Origin: Atopsyche davidsoni | Taxonomy: Eukaryota > Arthropoda > Insecta > Trichoptera > Hydrobiosidae | Length of the DNA: 64,000 nucleotides | Assembly: GCA_022113835.1 (NCBI GenBank) | Contig: JAILWY010000019.1 | Location: forward strand, 4,154,001-4,218,000 | Direction: 5' to 3' | Shown: positions 12,208 through 25,034 of the stretch, piece after piece | How the letters are laid out: each line of letters starts with the position of its first letter | How positions within the stretch are numbered: position 1 is the first letter of the stretch | The notes under the pieces: model-generated | The model's database searches: none | What the model saw: only the letters and a program-made list of their open reading frames with translations | Told to the model about the DNA's origin: nothing | Position numbers and translations under genes: made by a program

Positions 12208-14705
12208 AGAAAAAAATTACAGTAAAACCTTAGTTCTATTTTCGCGAGTGTTAAATGTATTTTTTGCCAATAGGTTTACCATAGTAATATTCATGCGATA
12301 ATATATTTTAATTTTGAATACGGTTTAATTCTGCCAAGAAAAGTAAATATAAAATAATCAAACCAACAAAAAATATATACTAACGTGATTGCATGCAATG
12401 TGAATGTAGTGTGTGGATCATCTATTATATTTATGATCATTAAACTACATTTACAGAGAGAATATTATTGTAAGACAAACAGCACAGCAAGATATGAGGA
12501 TATGGGTATGTGGGTGGGTAGATGTGTTCTATTTGAGAGGCCTTAGAGGCTGCGAGAAGTGAGCGGAGGGGGCTTAGACTTCCGGCCGGGCAGGGGATCC
12601 GATTTTGCTTTCAGCGGCGGAAACTGACAAGATCGCGACTTCTTCACCCGCCTCTTGTTTTCCATATTTTACACAAAAAAATTAACATTGAATCGAATAA
12701 ACCTTATTTGAAAATGGTAGAAAATAAGTGGGAAAATTAAAAGTGAAAAATACGTATATTATATAAACCCAGGGGTTTGGATGATAACGCGAATGATAAT
12801 TTATAACTTTATCTTGGCATCGTTGTATAGAAGTGAATAACGAGTAAATTTGAAAATAATAAATTGATTCGCAAGGTTGAGCTTTTTGGAAAAGATAGAC
12901 TGAATAGTTCAGTCGATATCATGAAATAGCTTATCCGCATTGATATTAATTTGGAAAAAGCACTACAATATATGTAGGCAATATCCATGGCTTTAAGAGA
13001 CTATTTCGAAGTCTCTTATTTAACATTATCGATTCGATTTTATCTAGAGCGGCTCACTTTGCGAGGGAATGTTAAGCTCCAGATGACAAACTTAGAATGT
13101 GTCCGTAGCAATCTAGAGTTGGAAGCAACACATTCGGGGACTGGGAACTGAAATATAGAAGACTATTTTTATGCTTTCATCGGTCGTTTTTTTATTCCTG
13201 TAATTGTATTATTAATGTTATCAGTTTGGTCGCTTGACCAAACTCAAATATACCACGTATTTATATATATATTAGTGTTTTTGTTAAAAATAATCAACGT
13301 TCTACAGATACAAGTCGGCAGAACAATTATTCAGATCGAATAAATTTAGCACCGCAAAATGTTAAAAAAGCGGGCAAATTGAACCGCCTGCATTACTGCA
13401 CAGGTGAATTAGAAGGCGGGTTGTGAAGGGGCGATTACCATTTTAAGTCTTGAACCGAAAGCGAGGGGGCTCGTAAAAGCGGATGGAACTTAAAATAATG
13501 TATGAACAGCAAAGCCCGGATGCAGACCCGTCCGCGAGATAATGTGAGCATTATGCATGGTTAATAGTAAAAAAAAAACAATGTCTCAAGAGCGCCCAGT
13601 AACAACCTACCGGGATATAATACTACGTCAGACGCCTTGGCTGCTAAAAAGAAACGACTTGCAGTTTTTCAACATAGTTCTCGTGTAAGTGTGAAATAAA
13701 AGCTTTATAATTAAAAACTTTCTGCTTTAGAAAATAAAAGCGATATGTTCTACATGTTCATTAACACGTCGGCAAATTTATTAAAAAATCAATTAACATA
13801 AATCAACATCAGTCACTTAGACCGGTAATTTACACATTTCGTGTCACTAGTAGTACTTGGTCATTGTTATCTATAGCATTGCTCACGATTTTATTGATGA
13901 AAGCCATATAAAATAAGATACGACAAACTGAGGGCTAAGCACGTTATTTATAATTTTTCTGCAGTACAAAAAAGCAACGCATGTGGAGTAAAAAAATAAT
14001 ACTATGAAAAAGATCATTTTTTCTGATTTCCACGGGGAAATCTGGCTCTATAGCCTCTTTACACCGACGGGAAAATTGTTCTTAGACGATGCTTCGATCC
14101 ACAAACGAAACGACTCGATAAAAGCGAAAAGATGTGTTTTCGTTTACCAAGTTATATGAGGAGGAATAATGAACAGCTGGGCAAGCTTCGCGGGAATGGA
14201 GCATCACTTAACGCCAACGGAACCGTTTCTGGAGAAGTATTTCCAATTTATGTCTATTAGGTTGAAAAATCAACGATTGATGACCGATCCATTCTGTCAC
14301 TCAGATTAAATACTAAACCTCGTAATAGTTTATCTCTTCAAGGTGAACATAGTATAATACATTAATTTTTATACATTTTGTACGTTTTTATTAATAAATA
14401 AACTACACACTGCATGAATATTGCCTCATTAATACACAGTTTAAAATCAAACAGAACGCAGCACAATTATCTGTGTGCTTACGAATTGGAATGCACGCAT
14501 TTAATAGCTAGATAAAGGAAATGGTGAAAAATACGAGTATCAAAAGATCACCGCGGAATAAGGGGGCACAATAAAGACGCGCTTTAGTCGAGAGCCGCTC
14601 GTCAGGGTGTATTGGCAAACTTAAATTGCTTCCGCGGAGAGTTGAACCGGATTCGAACCCCTTCAATATAGAAAAACTCCAAACATGAAAACACTTTGGT
14701 TTACA

Positions 14706-15182
14706 TTAACTTTGAGCCGCTATAAAGTTGAGAACGCTGGAGATAGACGGGAGGAAAACAAAAATAGGGCGTTTTAATTTAGAAATCGTTTGTCTATATA
14801 ATCTTGAATTGGAGAACATAGATTCTTGTACTCCAATGCAGTAATAAAACGTTTTATAGATAATATCAAGAGCTGGCTTCCGTATAGCAGCACAAATACT
14901 GGACCTCGATGAACTAAAAGAACCTTCAGAGTGAGTACGTACACGAAAAGTCAATATACGGACAGAGATATTTATTGAAACCTTCGAGGGTAGCGAACCA
15001 CCGTAAAGAAGTCCAGCATACCTGATACCGGTTGGTTTTCGAAAAAAATATAATATTCCTGGGTAGGCAATATTTAATAGGTAGAGGCGCGTGAGCGGGG
15101 GAGCGCCGTGTTTTTGTCTATACAACTTCGATCGTTTATAACGAACCCACCGAGTAAAGTTATTTGCTAGGGTCCGTGTCAA
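14706..15182 (-). CDS. Longest uninterrupted frame (158 codons), probably not a gene
   Basis: A 158-codon frame starting MTRTLANNFTRWVRYKRSKL. I see no domain, no signal peptide and no splice or promoter context. On the opposite strand part of it reads AAQILDLDELKEPSE next to a GTGAGTACG donor-like site, which looks at least as coding-like. It is listed because of its length; it lies inside the B-C intron and may be an eroded retroelement fragment. Confidence 0.15.
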   Translation of the reverse strand: MTRTLANNFTRWVRYKRSKLYRQKHGAPPLTRLYLLNIAYPGILYFFRKPTGIRYAGLLYGGSLPSKVSINISVRILTFRVRTHSEGSFSSSRSSICAAIRKPALDIIYKTFYYCIGVQESMFSNSRLYRQTISKLKRPIFVFLPSISSVLNFIAAQS

Positions 15183-15558
15183 GCGGGACTCGCACTTCGC
15201 TTCTGCAAAAATATGCTAAACTGAATGTGACGCGTGTGCGAGGAAAAGTTTTATTTTAGACGGTGGATGTGACATTATTTTCAGATGTGAAATTTTCCTT
15301 TTATTAGTAGTTGCAAAAAACTCCATTAAAATAAATAAATAATCGGTAAGCAATATTTTTCTGTAAAGGAAAACGAGAAGGAACAACGTGAGAAGTCCCT
15401 TTCCTCTCAGCCTCTTCTCTGCCCGTTTCAAATTATATTTGCAAGGTGAAAACTAGCCACTCAACGAATCTGTCCCGTAAAATCAGCACACGGGTGCGTA
15501 ATATAAAAACAAGGCACTAGCCTGGAGGAACCACTCCCGGGCTACGCCGGGGCGTAAT

Positions 15559-15583
15559 CCCGGGGGCCGGGCGCTCCCCCGGG
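15559..15583. repeat. GC hairpin in a GC-rich island
   Basis: CCCGGGGG and CCCCCGGG form an eight-bp all-GC stem with a nine-base loop, in an island of about 90 bp (15530-15620) that is the most GC-rich part of the window. Confidence 0.8.
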
Positions 15584-16233
15584 GCCTACTCGTCACCGCC
15601 CTGCCCGACGAGAACGCCGTCGTAAATATTAAACATGCGATAAACCCCACTCTAACCCACATAGGTGGTCACCGACTCACGTATCTCTCCCTGATTACTG
15701 CTCCCTGCTCCACATTAAAAAAAAAAAACACTTTTTTTGTCATTCTCTTTATCATTACAAGATAAAACCGCCAACAGATTGATGTTTTCAAAATAATAAA
15801 TAGGGGTGTTATTCTCTTGGTAAAAAATACAAACATATTTACTGATGCGGAAGTAAAGGATAACCCGGAGCAGTATGATCTATGAATATTTTGAAACAAA
15901 AAAAGGAAGCAACTATGTGAACGGTTTCAAAATTTAAAATGGTTACTATGGTCACTATTATTCCCTATTGCTAAATCACATCTTTAAAAAAACATTTACT
16001 GCGCAAATACCTATTATTTACAAATAAACACACTACAGGACAAACCCCAACTCAGGATAACTGCTGCTACACCCCAAAGCCACTACTTTAGATAATTACA
16101 CCATTAATATAAAAACATTTGTTCACAAAAATTTGCAATTATATAGAATCCTCCACTTGTCAGGTACATTAAAATCACATTAGCCCTTACCACCTGACAA
16201 TCATTCTCTCTCTTTCCAACAACCTCTCCCTCT

Positions 16234-16380
16234 AACAATTGTTTACCTAATTGCTTATTATTATATAAAATCTAACTCTGTTTGATAATGCCAACGTGAA
16301 AGGTTGGCGAAACCGGTCACTAATAAAAATAAAAATGGGGAAAATCACTCAAGTATTTTATTCAAAAATATTTAAAATGG
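16234..16380 (+). repeat. Single-armed relative of the 28.6-kb foldback
   Basis: Matches spacer plus right arm of 28650-28790: AATTGTTTAC, a TTATTATATAAAATCT block, the hairpin CCAACGTGAAAGGTTGG, CGAAACCGGTCAC and the A/T tail ending AAAATGG. The inverted left arm is absent. Copy boundaries agree at the AAAATGG end, which supports a true element terminus there. Confidence 0.88.
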
Positions 16381-17859
16381 TATCACAAAATCAAACGGGT
16401 TTTTTTTAACTTTCAAAACCAGTGATTGTATTAGCAACGCAGAACTTGCGTTCGCAGGCACGCTGTGCGCGTGTGAGAATATCATATATATTTATAAAGC
16501 AGGTTCGATCGATAAGGTATCAGTTTTGAGGAACTTTAATGGCAGAGAAATGCTCCAGAATTTGTATGAATATTTAAAATTACAACTCAGCTATGGCGGA
16601 ATAATAAACTTTGTTTCTATTGTGAACCTCGCATCTATCGTCCTGCACACCAACACGTTAGCCCTAAAACTTATAAAATTTCCCGACTGAATTAAAATAT
16701 TTGTTAGGTAAATTATCAATATTTAGTATTTGAAAACAGGATCATATATGATGTGTAATTGATTGATATCATTTTAAAAGTAGTAAAATAAATAAATTAT
16801 GTTTGCGCTATTTCACGAACATACACTGAGTGGCGCTATTTTCAAATTATAAGCAAATAAAACGTATTCAACATTCAAATTGATAAATTAGTATTTCATT
16901 AAGTAGAATTTAAAAGAAAATAGTAAATTTATTAAAATATGAATTATTTAAAATCAATAATAAGAATTATTACTTTTTAAAATTAACTATAAATAAAAAT
17001 AAGATCATTTAAGGACGTCTAAATGATCGGTCATCTCGATTGGAGAATCTTACAGAAACAATGAAACTATCTAAAATGAATAAAATAAAGCAAACCTATA
17101 CTCAATAAAGGAAATCGGAAAAACCTGTATAAGTTTATGCACATGAAAAAAAAAAAGTAAGATTGGCGGTTGTTATGAGAAGAGAGTTCCAAACTATCTG
17201 CCAACCTATTACCTAAATCATTTGCTAGAGATATCCTATCAACAATTACTTCAATATTATGTTTTTTTTCTTTCTTATTTGACATGAAATTAAATTATAG
17301 AAAATTCGTTATTTCTTACACTTATAATAAATCTGTAAGAATTGACAAAAAAAAAGCACTGTTGCGTCGAGATGATAAGAAAGTTGATTCACCAGGTTGA
17401 AGTTGAAGACCACCAGGTCACTCTGATTACTGTCAATACTCCTGTGGAGTATTTTCATGAGTTACGGCAGTTAAAAATATGTTCAGTTATTAAATGGATC
17501 TAATATATATATATTATTCTTTTTTTTTTTTTTTAATATTTTTGTTTTCCCTTTAGGGCGTGTCGCTTATTTTCTAGCATCAGGTTATTGGATCAATCGT
17601 CCATGAAATACTTATTCGCTTGGAGATGGATATAAAAGGCAAGTCGATGGCTGTCGGCGCTTCGCAGCGTTGGGTTTATGGGAAAAGTTTAAAACCAATC
17701 ACGGGATTCATTGTTATTGCTCACAGAATATGGAAAAGTTTCCATAATCCTCTATCACGATAGTCGCGTACTTTTCGCTTATTAGAGGTTATTTAATATT
17801 TACAAACATGTAGTTACAAATGACTTCCAAGTGAGGACAAAGATAAAGGATGGACTTAC

Positions 17860-17956
17860 CTTTGCATATTCAATTTTGAGAGTGCAGCAGCCGGAATAGA
17901 TGTCGGCTCCGTGTAGGGCGTCCTTGGCGCGGGTTGCAGATTCCAGGCTTTCAAAC
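17860..17956 (-). CDS. sm: hnRNP L / smooth, internal exon B (RRM2 helix 2 and strand 4)
   Basis: Second internal exon of the same gene. It supplies one base to the codon split with exon A, then 32 codons: FES, a helix 2 segment containing LESATRAKDALHGAD, and the diagnostic strand 4 block IYSGCCTLKIEYAK that ends RRM2 of hnRNP L and hnRNP LL. The donor is canonical (AAG then GTAAGT). Its 5' boundary follows the dinucleotide AC rather than AG. There is no usable AG that keeps the FES residues and the frame: the nearest upstream AG leads into an in-frame TAA, and the AG within GAAAG would delete conserved residues. A TCCTTAAC branch site lies just upstream (17967-17974). GC content is well above that of the flanking intron, as expected for an exon under selection. 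Recognition rests on the GADIYSGCCTLKIEYAK signature, which is nearly invariant in animals. Confidence 0.96.
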
Positions 17957-17974
17957 GTACAGAGGAGTTAAGGA
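17957..17974 (-). promoter_or_regulatory. U12-type branch site and AC 3' splice site
   Basis: The minus strand reads TCCTTAAC (17974 to 17967), the exact core of the U12 branch-site consensus, then CTCCTCTGTAC and the exon. The likely branch A (17968) is 11 nt before the last intron base. There is little polypyrimidine tract, as is usual for minor introns, and the terminal dinucleotide is AC. Confidence 0.93.
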
Positions 17975-18851
17975 TCTTATTCAAATTTTGGATTACACAA
18001 ATAAAACAATGAATATCTAATACGAATGTACCAGACATTTTTAAAAAAATTTAAAAGACAGATTTAAAAAAAATAATATTAACGAAAACAATATGCAATG
18101 GTGATTGTCGACGGTATAAAAGTTTTTCATTACTTAGATTCATTACGACAATCAAGAAATATCAACCAAATGAAGTTGTGAACCCAACAGATTATTTCTT
18201 GTGTACTGTAAATATAAATATTTATAAATAATTCCTAAATAAGCTCATTGCAATTTTTGAGAAACACAGCTCTTGAGAAATGCAGCCTGAACTAAGAGGT
18301 ATAATGACATTCATTAAATTTATTTAATCCTACATGTTGTAGCAAAGAGAAAAATAAGACATTGCAAATTGCAAATCTTTAACTCATTGTATGAAATTAT
18401 TTAAAACTGTTTGCCTTTAGTCAACAGAGTGAATTCATGCAGACATATCGCATTAAACTCGCGATGCAAAACAACCAATACGCCATACTATCTGTAGTCC
18501 CGCATGAGGGTGTGCGACAGGCGTGAGCCGCTGTACATATGCACAGGATAAACAGACTAGGTTTACTTTGGGACTTAAGCCTGGTGGAGCGAGAGTTGCT
18601 TGTTGAATATTAAGGGGTTCTAGGACCCGTGGCGCGCTGTAGCTTAATGGCTTATTATCGGAATTGATTTGATGTACCGGCTACTAAGTACCGCTAAGGT
18701 ATACCGCACGCAAAAAGATGCATTATCCCTGCGATGCTTGTCATATATTTAAAAGCACAAGCATCCTACCGTTGAAATAAGCGAGGATCAATGCAAAAAA
18801 TCATTTGAAAATACTTAAAGTGTGATAAATTTAATATATTATAACTATTAT

Positions 18852-19113
18852 GATTAGGCACATTAGTTCACACATAGCAGATAATTAAAGAAATTCTCAA
18901 AAAGTATCATCGTGATTTGTGTGGGATTTGAACCCACACCCCCTGGCTTACATGGCCGGTGAACTGACCCTTGTACTAACGAACCACATCCATTAATCGA
19001 TAATTTTTAACAATCATACTCTACATATGAACCAATGTGCCCAGACCAACCAATATTTAGTGATATGCAAGCACTGGACTTTTTAAACAAAGTAACAAGT
19101 GAAGCGATTTTAA
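18852..19113 (-). repeat. Single-armed, diverged relative of the 10.3-kb foldback
   Basis: Matches the left arm plus loop of the element at 10295-10575 in the same orientation, including the stretch ending AGTAACAAGTGAAGC, but has no second arm. The tRNA-like part is at 18912-18987 on the minus strand. Its T arm is perfect (GTGGG, TTCAAAT, CCCAC) and the B box is GGTTCAAATCC. The A box is degraded. The visible divergence makes it older than the foldback copy. Confidence 0.85.
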
Positions 19114-22100
19114 TCCCATCTGGATATTTTTTTTTTTAAATCTATTAAATATACATATATAAATTTAATATACACGGCATGGTTGATACGATAATCCAAT
19201 TATAAAAAATGTTCGCACTTCAGAAATTAATAATTAAATTCAGCCAAATGAAGCATGATCAGCACGTTCAACCTTTTATATTATATCAAATACGACAATC
19301 GTACTTAAACACTCGATATCCCAGTATTTAAATAAATCAAACAACGCAAACCTTAGCTGTCGTTATTTTAATGATGCTTGACAATGGCCCATTGAGTAAA
19401 AAGGTACGTTATCTAGTGTACAAATTTTAAAACCAAATTGAATTTCAATAAAAAAAAAAACCATGGCAAGTATAAAGTTTAAGTGTATCAATACATTAAT
19501 CAAATTGTTATTCTGTATTTAATATGAACCTGCGCCGCTTTAATCAGCGACGGGGCATTCTGGCCGCCGCCGACCCCGGTATAAAGGACGGCTGGCGGAG
19601 CGGTAGTCGCACAGCCAGAGACCACAACCGGCTCACAAAGGGTGTGAAGCTGAAATGAGTTTATAATTGAACGGGCAACAATAGCCGGTGGTCTTAAAAG
19701 CCGGCACAAATATCATTTAGAGAATATTTCCAATAAATTAAGTTTAACAAGCGGATAAAATTGTTTTTAACAAAAATAATATCAAAAAAACAATACTTTT
19801 ATATATGCTGTGTTAACGCGAAAATTAAACTAGTATATTTTCGTGGTTAGGTACAGCAATAATATGAAATACTGAGATAATAAAAAAAAAACTCAATACT
19901 AAGCCTGTGGATCATCTGTAGACCAATGTTTCCGGAAAAACTTATATAATCTCAGAATATGGCAATGTTTGAGTTATTTTAACAGAATTATTATTTTTAT
20001 AAATTTCGCGTCATGTCTTTAATCCCGAGAAAGCAATTTTAAGTACACTTTACACATTAGACAATAGAATTACTCTCGTATTGTGGCGTACACCGATATG
20101 AATGGACAATGAATTGTATCAGCAGTGTTCTGTCTACTCAGAGGGAGTACCGGGCCTACATGCTGAATCAACAATTAGCCAGCAATGTTTCAGCGAGTTT
20201 GCTGCCTACGTGTTAAAGGTCTCAAGATAATGTCATTATTCTTTCCAAGCGTGAGGATGCCAGCCATGTATCCATAGATGCTAGCAGCGTTCATGTCAGT
20301 GAAAAAACTGTAAACAACCCAGGGTAAAAACCGCAAGAGTTCAAGCTTCCGAGGCGAAAGACTGCCTATTTATAGCCCTAAAAGTCACCACTCTCCACGT
20401 GCCCTCGATCGCCTGGGGAACAAAAAACTACACTGTCCAGCGAAAGGACGCTTTCAGCATTCCTTGCATCATATGGCAACCAGAAACATTTACGATGCGG
20501 TTGCTATACTAAATACTAACGATTAAGTATTTTACAAATTTGAATTTTTTTTAATTCACGCGACAACAAACTGGCGCTGTAGCTTTAAATAACGAACTGA
20601 AAGTACGCAGCTTAAATAATTTTTCAAATTGAAAAAACAAATCAGCACATTAAACTGGAATTGCGCATATTCTGCCTTCATACAAGTGTACCACACAGAG
20701 AAAGCACGGAACTATGGCAGAACCGTAAATTAGGATAATAGTATTCACTCAACTAAAAACAATCAAAATGAATTGATACCTAACATACAACGCAATAAGC
20801 TTTAACGTACACACGAAAGCGCTTTGAATTAAAGTTATTTTAAGAGATATTCATGTATTTTACGCCGGCGTGAGCTCGGTACATTGTGTGCTGGGCGCCG
20901 TCTGCCAAGAACGAAGGTTTCGGCGCCAAATACTCGGCGCGGGCGGGCCGCGAGCTGCCCGCTCCCGAAAGGAATTGAAGTGAAGCGCCGCCCAGAGGAG
21001 TTAATGACGCGAGAGTGGCCTGGAATTTACATTCTGCAGAAATTCGGAAACCGCCCCAGAAACGATGAGATTGAGATTGTTACTACTAATTAAATAAAGT
21101 TTTGTACTAAATTATTTAAAAGATACGCATTTTTTAAAACTAATAAATTTAAAAAAAAAAACTACTTTTTTGTAAAATTTACGATGTACTTTTTTTACAA
21201 TTCTACTTTACTGACTTAAAACTTAATACATTGAATCATAATAACCAAATAAGCATTGCAATAACAAAATGTGTTTAATACAATGTCACATTACTAATTC
21301 AAACATAAGAAACCGCAAGAGAGTTGGAACGTTAGAACATTACCGTTAAAGTTAACATTAAGGATTAAGTAGAGTATGATATAACATATTTTTTTCAATA
21401 AAAGCATTAAAAAGAACTGAAAAATACCTGTTCGTATGGCTAACCAAAACCAATCGCCCCAGTTCATTGGATCACCCATATCAAGTATTAAAGCTCATCA
21501 GCCCAAAGGATTACGCCCCCGTTCATATCAAGTTTATCTCTATTTTAAGGAGCTATTTTTAATTATAATAGTTATATTAAATGTAAAATCCTCTTTTATT
21601 ATTCTTCTATTAAATTTTACGTCCACAGAATTAAAAGAATGGTCTTTAAGAATTTACTCTTTGAAATGGTTTGTTTTTTGTCAATTTTAATGAAACGTGA
21701 AATAAAAACTGGACTCGTCTATTTTTAGTCTTTTGTTAGTATTGTTAGGAGAAAAAATATTACTTTGCATATTAAAGTACTTATTATGTCTTAATAGTTC
21801 AATCCATTAAAAGTCTAGTGAAATCAATATATATACACAAGATACATTAACCTATTAAATTAAAAAAGCTTATATATATATGGTAACTTATCAGCAAAAC
21901 CTGAATAAAAAAGATATGTACAAAGATTCTGAAAGTTACATCAGAAAAGTTGCGTAAGAAAATTTTAATTCATATTTCAGCAGGTCGTCGGTTTAACCCC
22001 CTTTAACTGTCGAGAAAAGAGGACTCCCAGGTGGGCTGACCCTTACCAGAGATTTCTGACCGCGGTCTGGCTGATTCAAAGTGTTAAACCTGGAGGCTTA

Positions 22101-24424
22101 CTGAGATTTCGCCTGGCCAGAAGGTGCGCTTCCCCGAGAATAGTTATGATATTGATGTTAATACGGTTCTTTGAAGTAATTTTAATGGATTATAATCATC
22201 ATAACGACGGATTTACTGATATTACAGGCATTTTGACAAATTAATTATTATAAGGATTTATTAAAATTGATTTCAACTCAGTCAAGAAGCCGTTCATCTA
22301 TCACAAAATATTATGAGAACAAATTTTGAAAGAGGAAGCGTACCATCATAGAGCAATAAGCGTTGAGACCACTATATGTATTTTGTGGGTCAAGAAGTCT
22401 TAAAAATTAATTATTTAATCATTTCAGGAAAAAAAAAAAAACAATAAAATTTTAAAGAAATATAGATATTCTCTTTACAAGCATCTATAGTCAAAATTTT
22501 ATGAACTACGCTTCATCACATTATAGATTTAGAAAAAAATACATTACTGCATTGTGAATGCGTTAGGGATTTGTACATATAATATTTGTCAAAATCTCGC
22601 ATTAATTATACGTGAAATTATCTTATAATAAAAAGAGAGAATAACTTAACATTAACCTTACCGAAAACACTCGGAATTCAAAGTAAGGTATTGATTATTT
22701 GAGAATAAAATCACAAATCAAAACTTTGAGCGATTGAGTAAAAGCCGACCCTGAATATACACAGGCTCTTAAAGAAATCACAAAACTATCTGGAGATCGG
22801 TGTGCGCTGTGTGTACTTGTTGAAATCTCAGCTGTGATACCCTGGGCGAACTTTAATACTAGTTAACTAAAGAAACAATTTAAAATAATAAAAGGCGGTG
22901 CGGTATTTTTTCACAAAAGATAATAAGCTTACCGAGTAATGGGATTGCAAAGAGAAAATCCTTTGAGGGCACCCTGTGACTATTTACATAATCCGGAATA
23001 ATTACTTCGATAATTAACTCCACTAATGAAGGCTCTTCTTTATGCGCCGACTGAGCTCCAAATAAAATATTAAAAAACACAACAAGAGCTGCGCCGTTTG
23101 AAATAATTCCGTAGCTACGGATATACAATTAATATATATCCGGATGGCACAAGGTACAGCTGTAGTAACTATTCAAAATGCAACGCTACAGGTCCAGAGT
23201 CCTTGTTCCTTTTGTGACGATCGATGAATTTAAATTGTTTATTCGCCTCGTTAAACTTCGTGGGGTGCAGTGGTATGCAGTTTCCCACACCACGCGCCAG
23301 CTTGTATTTGCTTTCATCAAACGTTTTCAGTCCCCGGGCGCGCTCTACTTTCATTTGGAGTGGCGAACTTGGCGAGCGTAGCGCGGAATGAGTGGGCAAA
23401 GTGGACGACCCAGAGCGATACGAACATCAAATATTTATCGGCGCATCTTACGTAACCTGTTGCCGGAATTGTTTCAGTTCTAAATGGGTGCGGCTAGCCA
23501 TGGTGCATTTTAACAAACACAGTCGTTTTCATTAAAATCTCATTCACACAAATTATTTTCCGTCGGAGGTTATTTTTGTAACAAACGGTCGATAAGGTGA
23601 AATGGGGTGTGCGGGTTAATATCACGTTATATGAAATTAATTAAAATGACTTCATATACCCACGGAATGCAATAAAGGATATTTATTTCAACCCACGGCG
23701 TAATTTCTCAGCAGACTCTGGAAATAAACATTTATTATTCCAAGCCCTTTGCATATTTTACGCCATCAATAAAATGGCTGGTTTATCCAACCATTTGAAG
23801 CATTTCGCCAATATACACGGTAGAATCTTGTAAAATCTCAATAAGAGACTCGCTGTCCATCTCATTCACGATCATTTTAGAAAACAATATCAATAACAAA
23901 TAATCTACATAAAGTTAAAAGTTTACTTCTTGTTTAATCGGTTCCCGTTTAAGGTATCACGGCAGTTGAGGATTTACAGTCACAGAGCACACTCAAAGGC
24001 GAATCCACATTGAACAATGTAAATATTGAAACGTTCACTATTGTATTGGATATGACTAGCGGAAAGAATTCTCGCAGAAGACGATTCAGTAAAATTGGTT
24101 TAATTTTTATATTTCAACGACTTTGCATAGTTTATCTTAATACTAAATTAAATTTATTAAGACTCATTTGTATATTTATACAGATTAACTTACAAGAATA
24201 AAAAAATTGAACAAAATACACCGTAGCAATATAAAATTAAAACCGCAAATCTAAAAAGAATATTCAACTGATTTCGTCACAACATAAATTTCAAATATAT
24301 TGTGTTAAGATATTTGAAATATAGGTACAATTAATAAGATTAAAAAATAAAATTAAGTGAAGTAGCGATTTTAAAAGAACGATGTAAGTACACCCTTGGT
24401 GTAGCAATCAATAATAAAATGGCT

Positions 24425-24640
24425 CTAATGACTCTCGCATATCGCATACACCGGAGCGGAGGTTCTGGTGTCGCCCTAATAATTCAACGTTCACAGAGGC
24501 CATTCGCGCTGTAAAATTTGGCAAGACGGACATAAAACCTTACCGAGTGAAAATAATCACCTCTGAGGGGACTCTAATAGCAGTGGCCAGCTACACTCCT
24601 CGTCGAGGACACGCGGAGTACAGGCCGCGGATTACTAACC
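24425..24640 (+). pseudogene. Non-LTR retrotransposon endonuclease remnant
   Basis: One frame reads IHRSGGSGVALIIQR, resembling the (G)GGxAhhI strand of LINE apurinic-type endonucleases. A second frame, shifted by one base, reads VKIITSEGTLIAVASYTPR, resembling the Y-x-P-P strand of the same domain in Jockey/R1-type elements. Order and spacing fit. A stop codon and frameshift between them show that it is dead. No reverse transcriptase follows; the adjoining sequence turns into TA repeats. The clade assignment is tentative. Confidence 0.55.
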
Positions 24641-24849
24641 GCGACCGAAGCTATATATTAAACAAGCTTTGACTATAGACATTTCCACAGGCCCCATAGT
24701 GTGACGCATCAAAATCTACGAGGAATTAATACATACTGTCTTTTTCTTTTTTTTTTTGAAAATTGTAATGTAATATATATATGGTATTTTAACGAAAGAC
24801 GAAGTGTATTATTTTTTTAAATATATAAATGTATATGGTACGTAAATAT

Positions 24850-24902
24850 AATATATATTTATATATTTATACATATATATATAAATATATATATATAAAT
24901 AA

Positions 24903-24941
<39 letters not shown>

Positions 24942-24942
24942 C

Positions 24943-25031
<89 letters not shown>
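24850..25031. repeat. Long AT microsatellite
   Basis: Interrupted ATAC/ATAA repeats leading into about 70 bp of pure AT. It starts about 210 bp after the LINE endonuclease remnant and may derive from its tail or from later slippage. Confidence 0.95.

Positions 25032-25034
<3 letters not shown>

Larger units (their letters stand above)
6377..17859 (-). other. Major-type (GT-AG) intron between exons B and C
   Basis: Intron of 11,483 nt with GTAAGT donor and TTTTCAG acceptor. It contains the microsatellite at 6585-6657, the 9-bp minisatellite (9610-9672), the perfect tRNA-like foldback (10295-10745), the antisense coding-like frame at 12055-12207, the weak 158-codon frame at 14706-15182, a GC hairpin (15559-15583) and the single-armed foldback relative (16234-16380). 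GC-richer islands without a recognised gene lie near 8440-8720, 12540-12650 and 13330-13560. The stretches 6660-8430, 8730-9600, 10750-11900, 12660-13330, 13560-14700 and 16390-17850 are plain AT-rich sequence in which I see nothing specific. Confidence 0.85.

Noticed and set aside
14650..14670. Isolated B-box-like GGTTCGAATCC (minus strand)
   Set aside because: No A box at the right distance; likely chance or a very old relic. A similar weak match near 45345-45410 was dropped as well.
17856..18038. 60-codon minus-strand frame overlapping exon B
   Set aside because: Wrong frame; the exon B frame gives the RRM2 signature. The same applies to the frames at 27905-28093 (over exon A) and 6253-6480 (over exon C).
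21990..22150. Minus-strand exon ending CTCTG/GTAAGGG
   Set aside because: It would lie inside the AT-AC intron and break the U12 pairing, and its short peptide has no family match.
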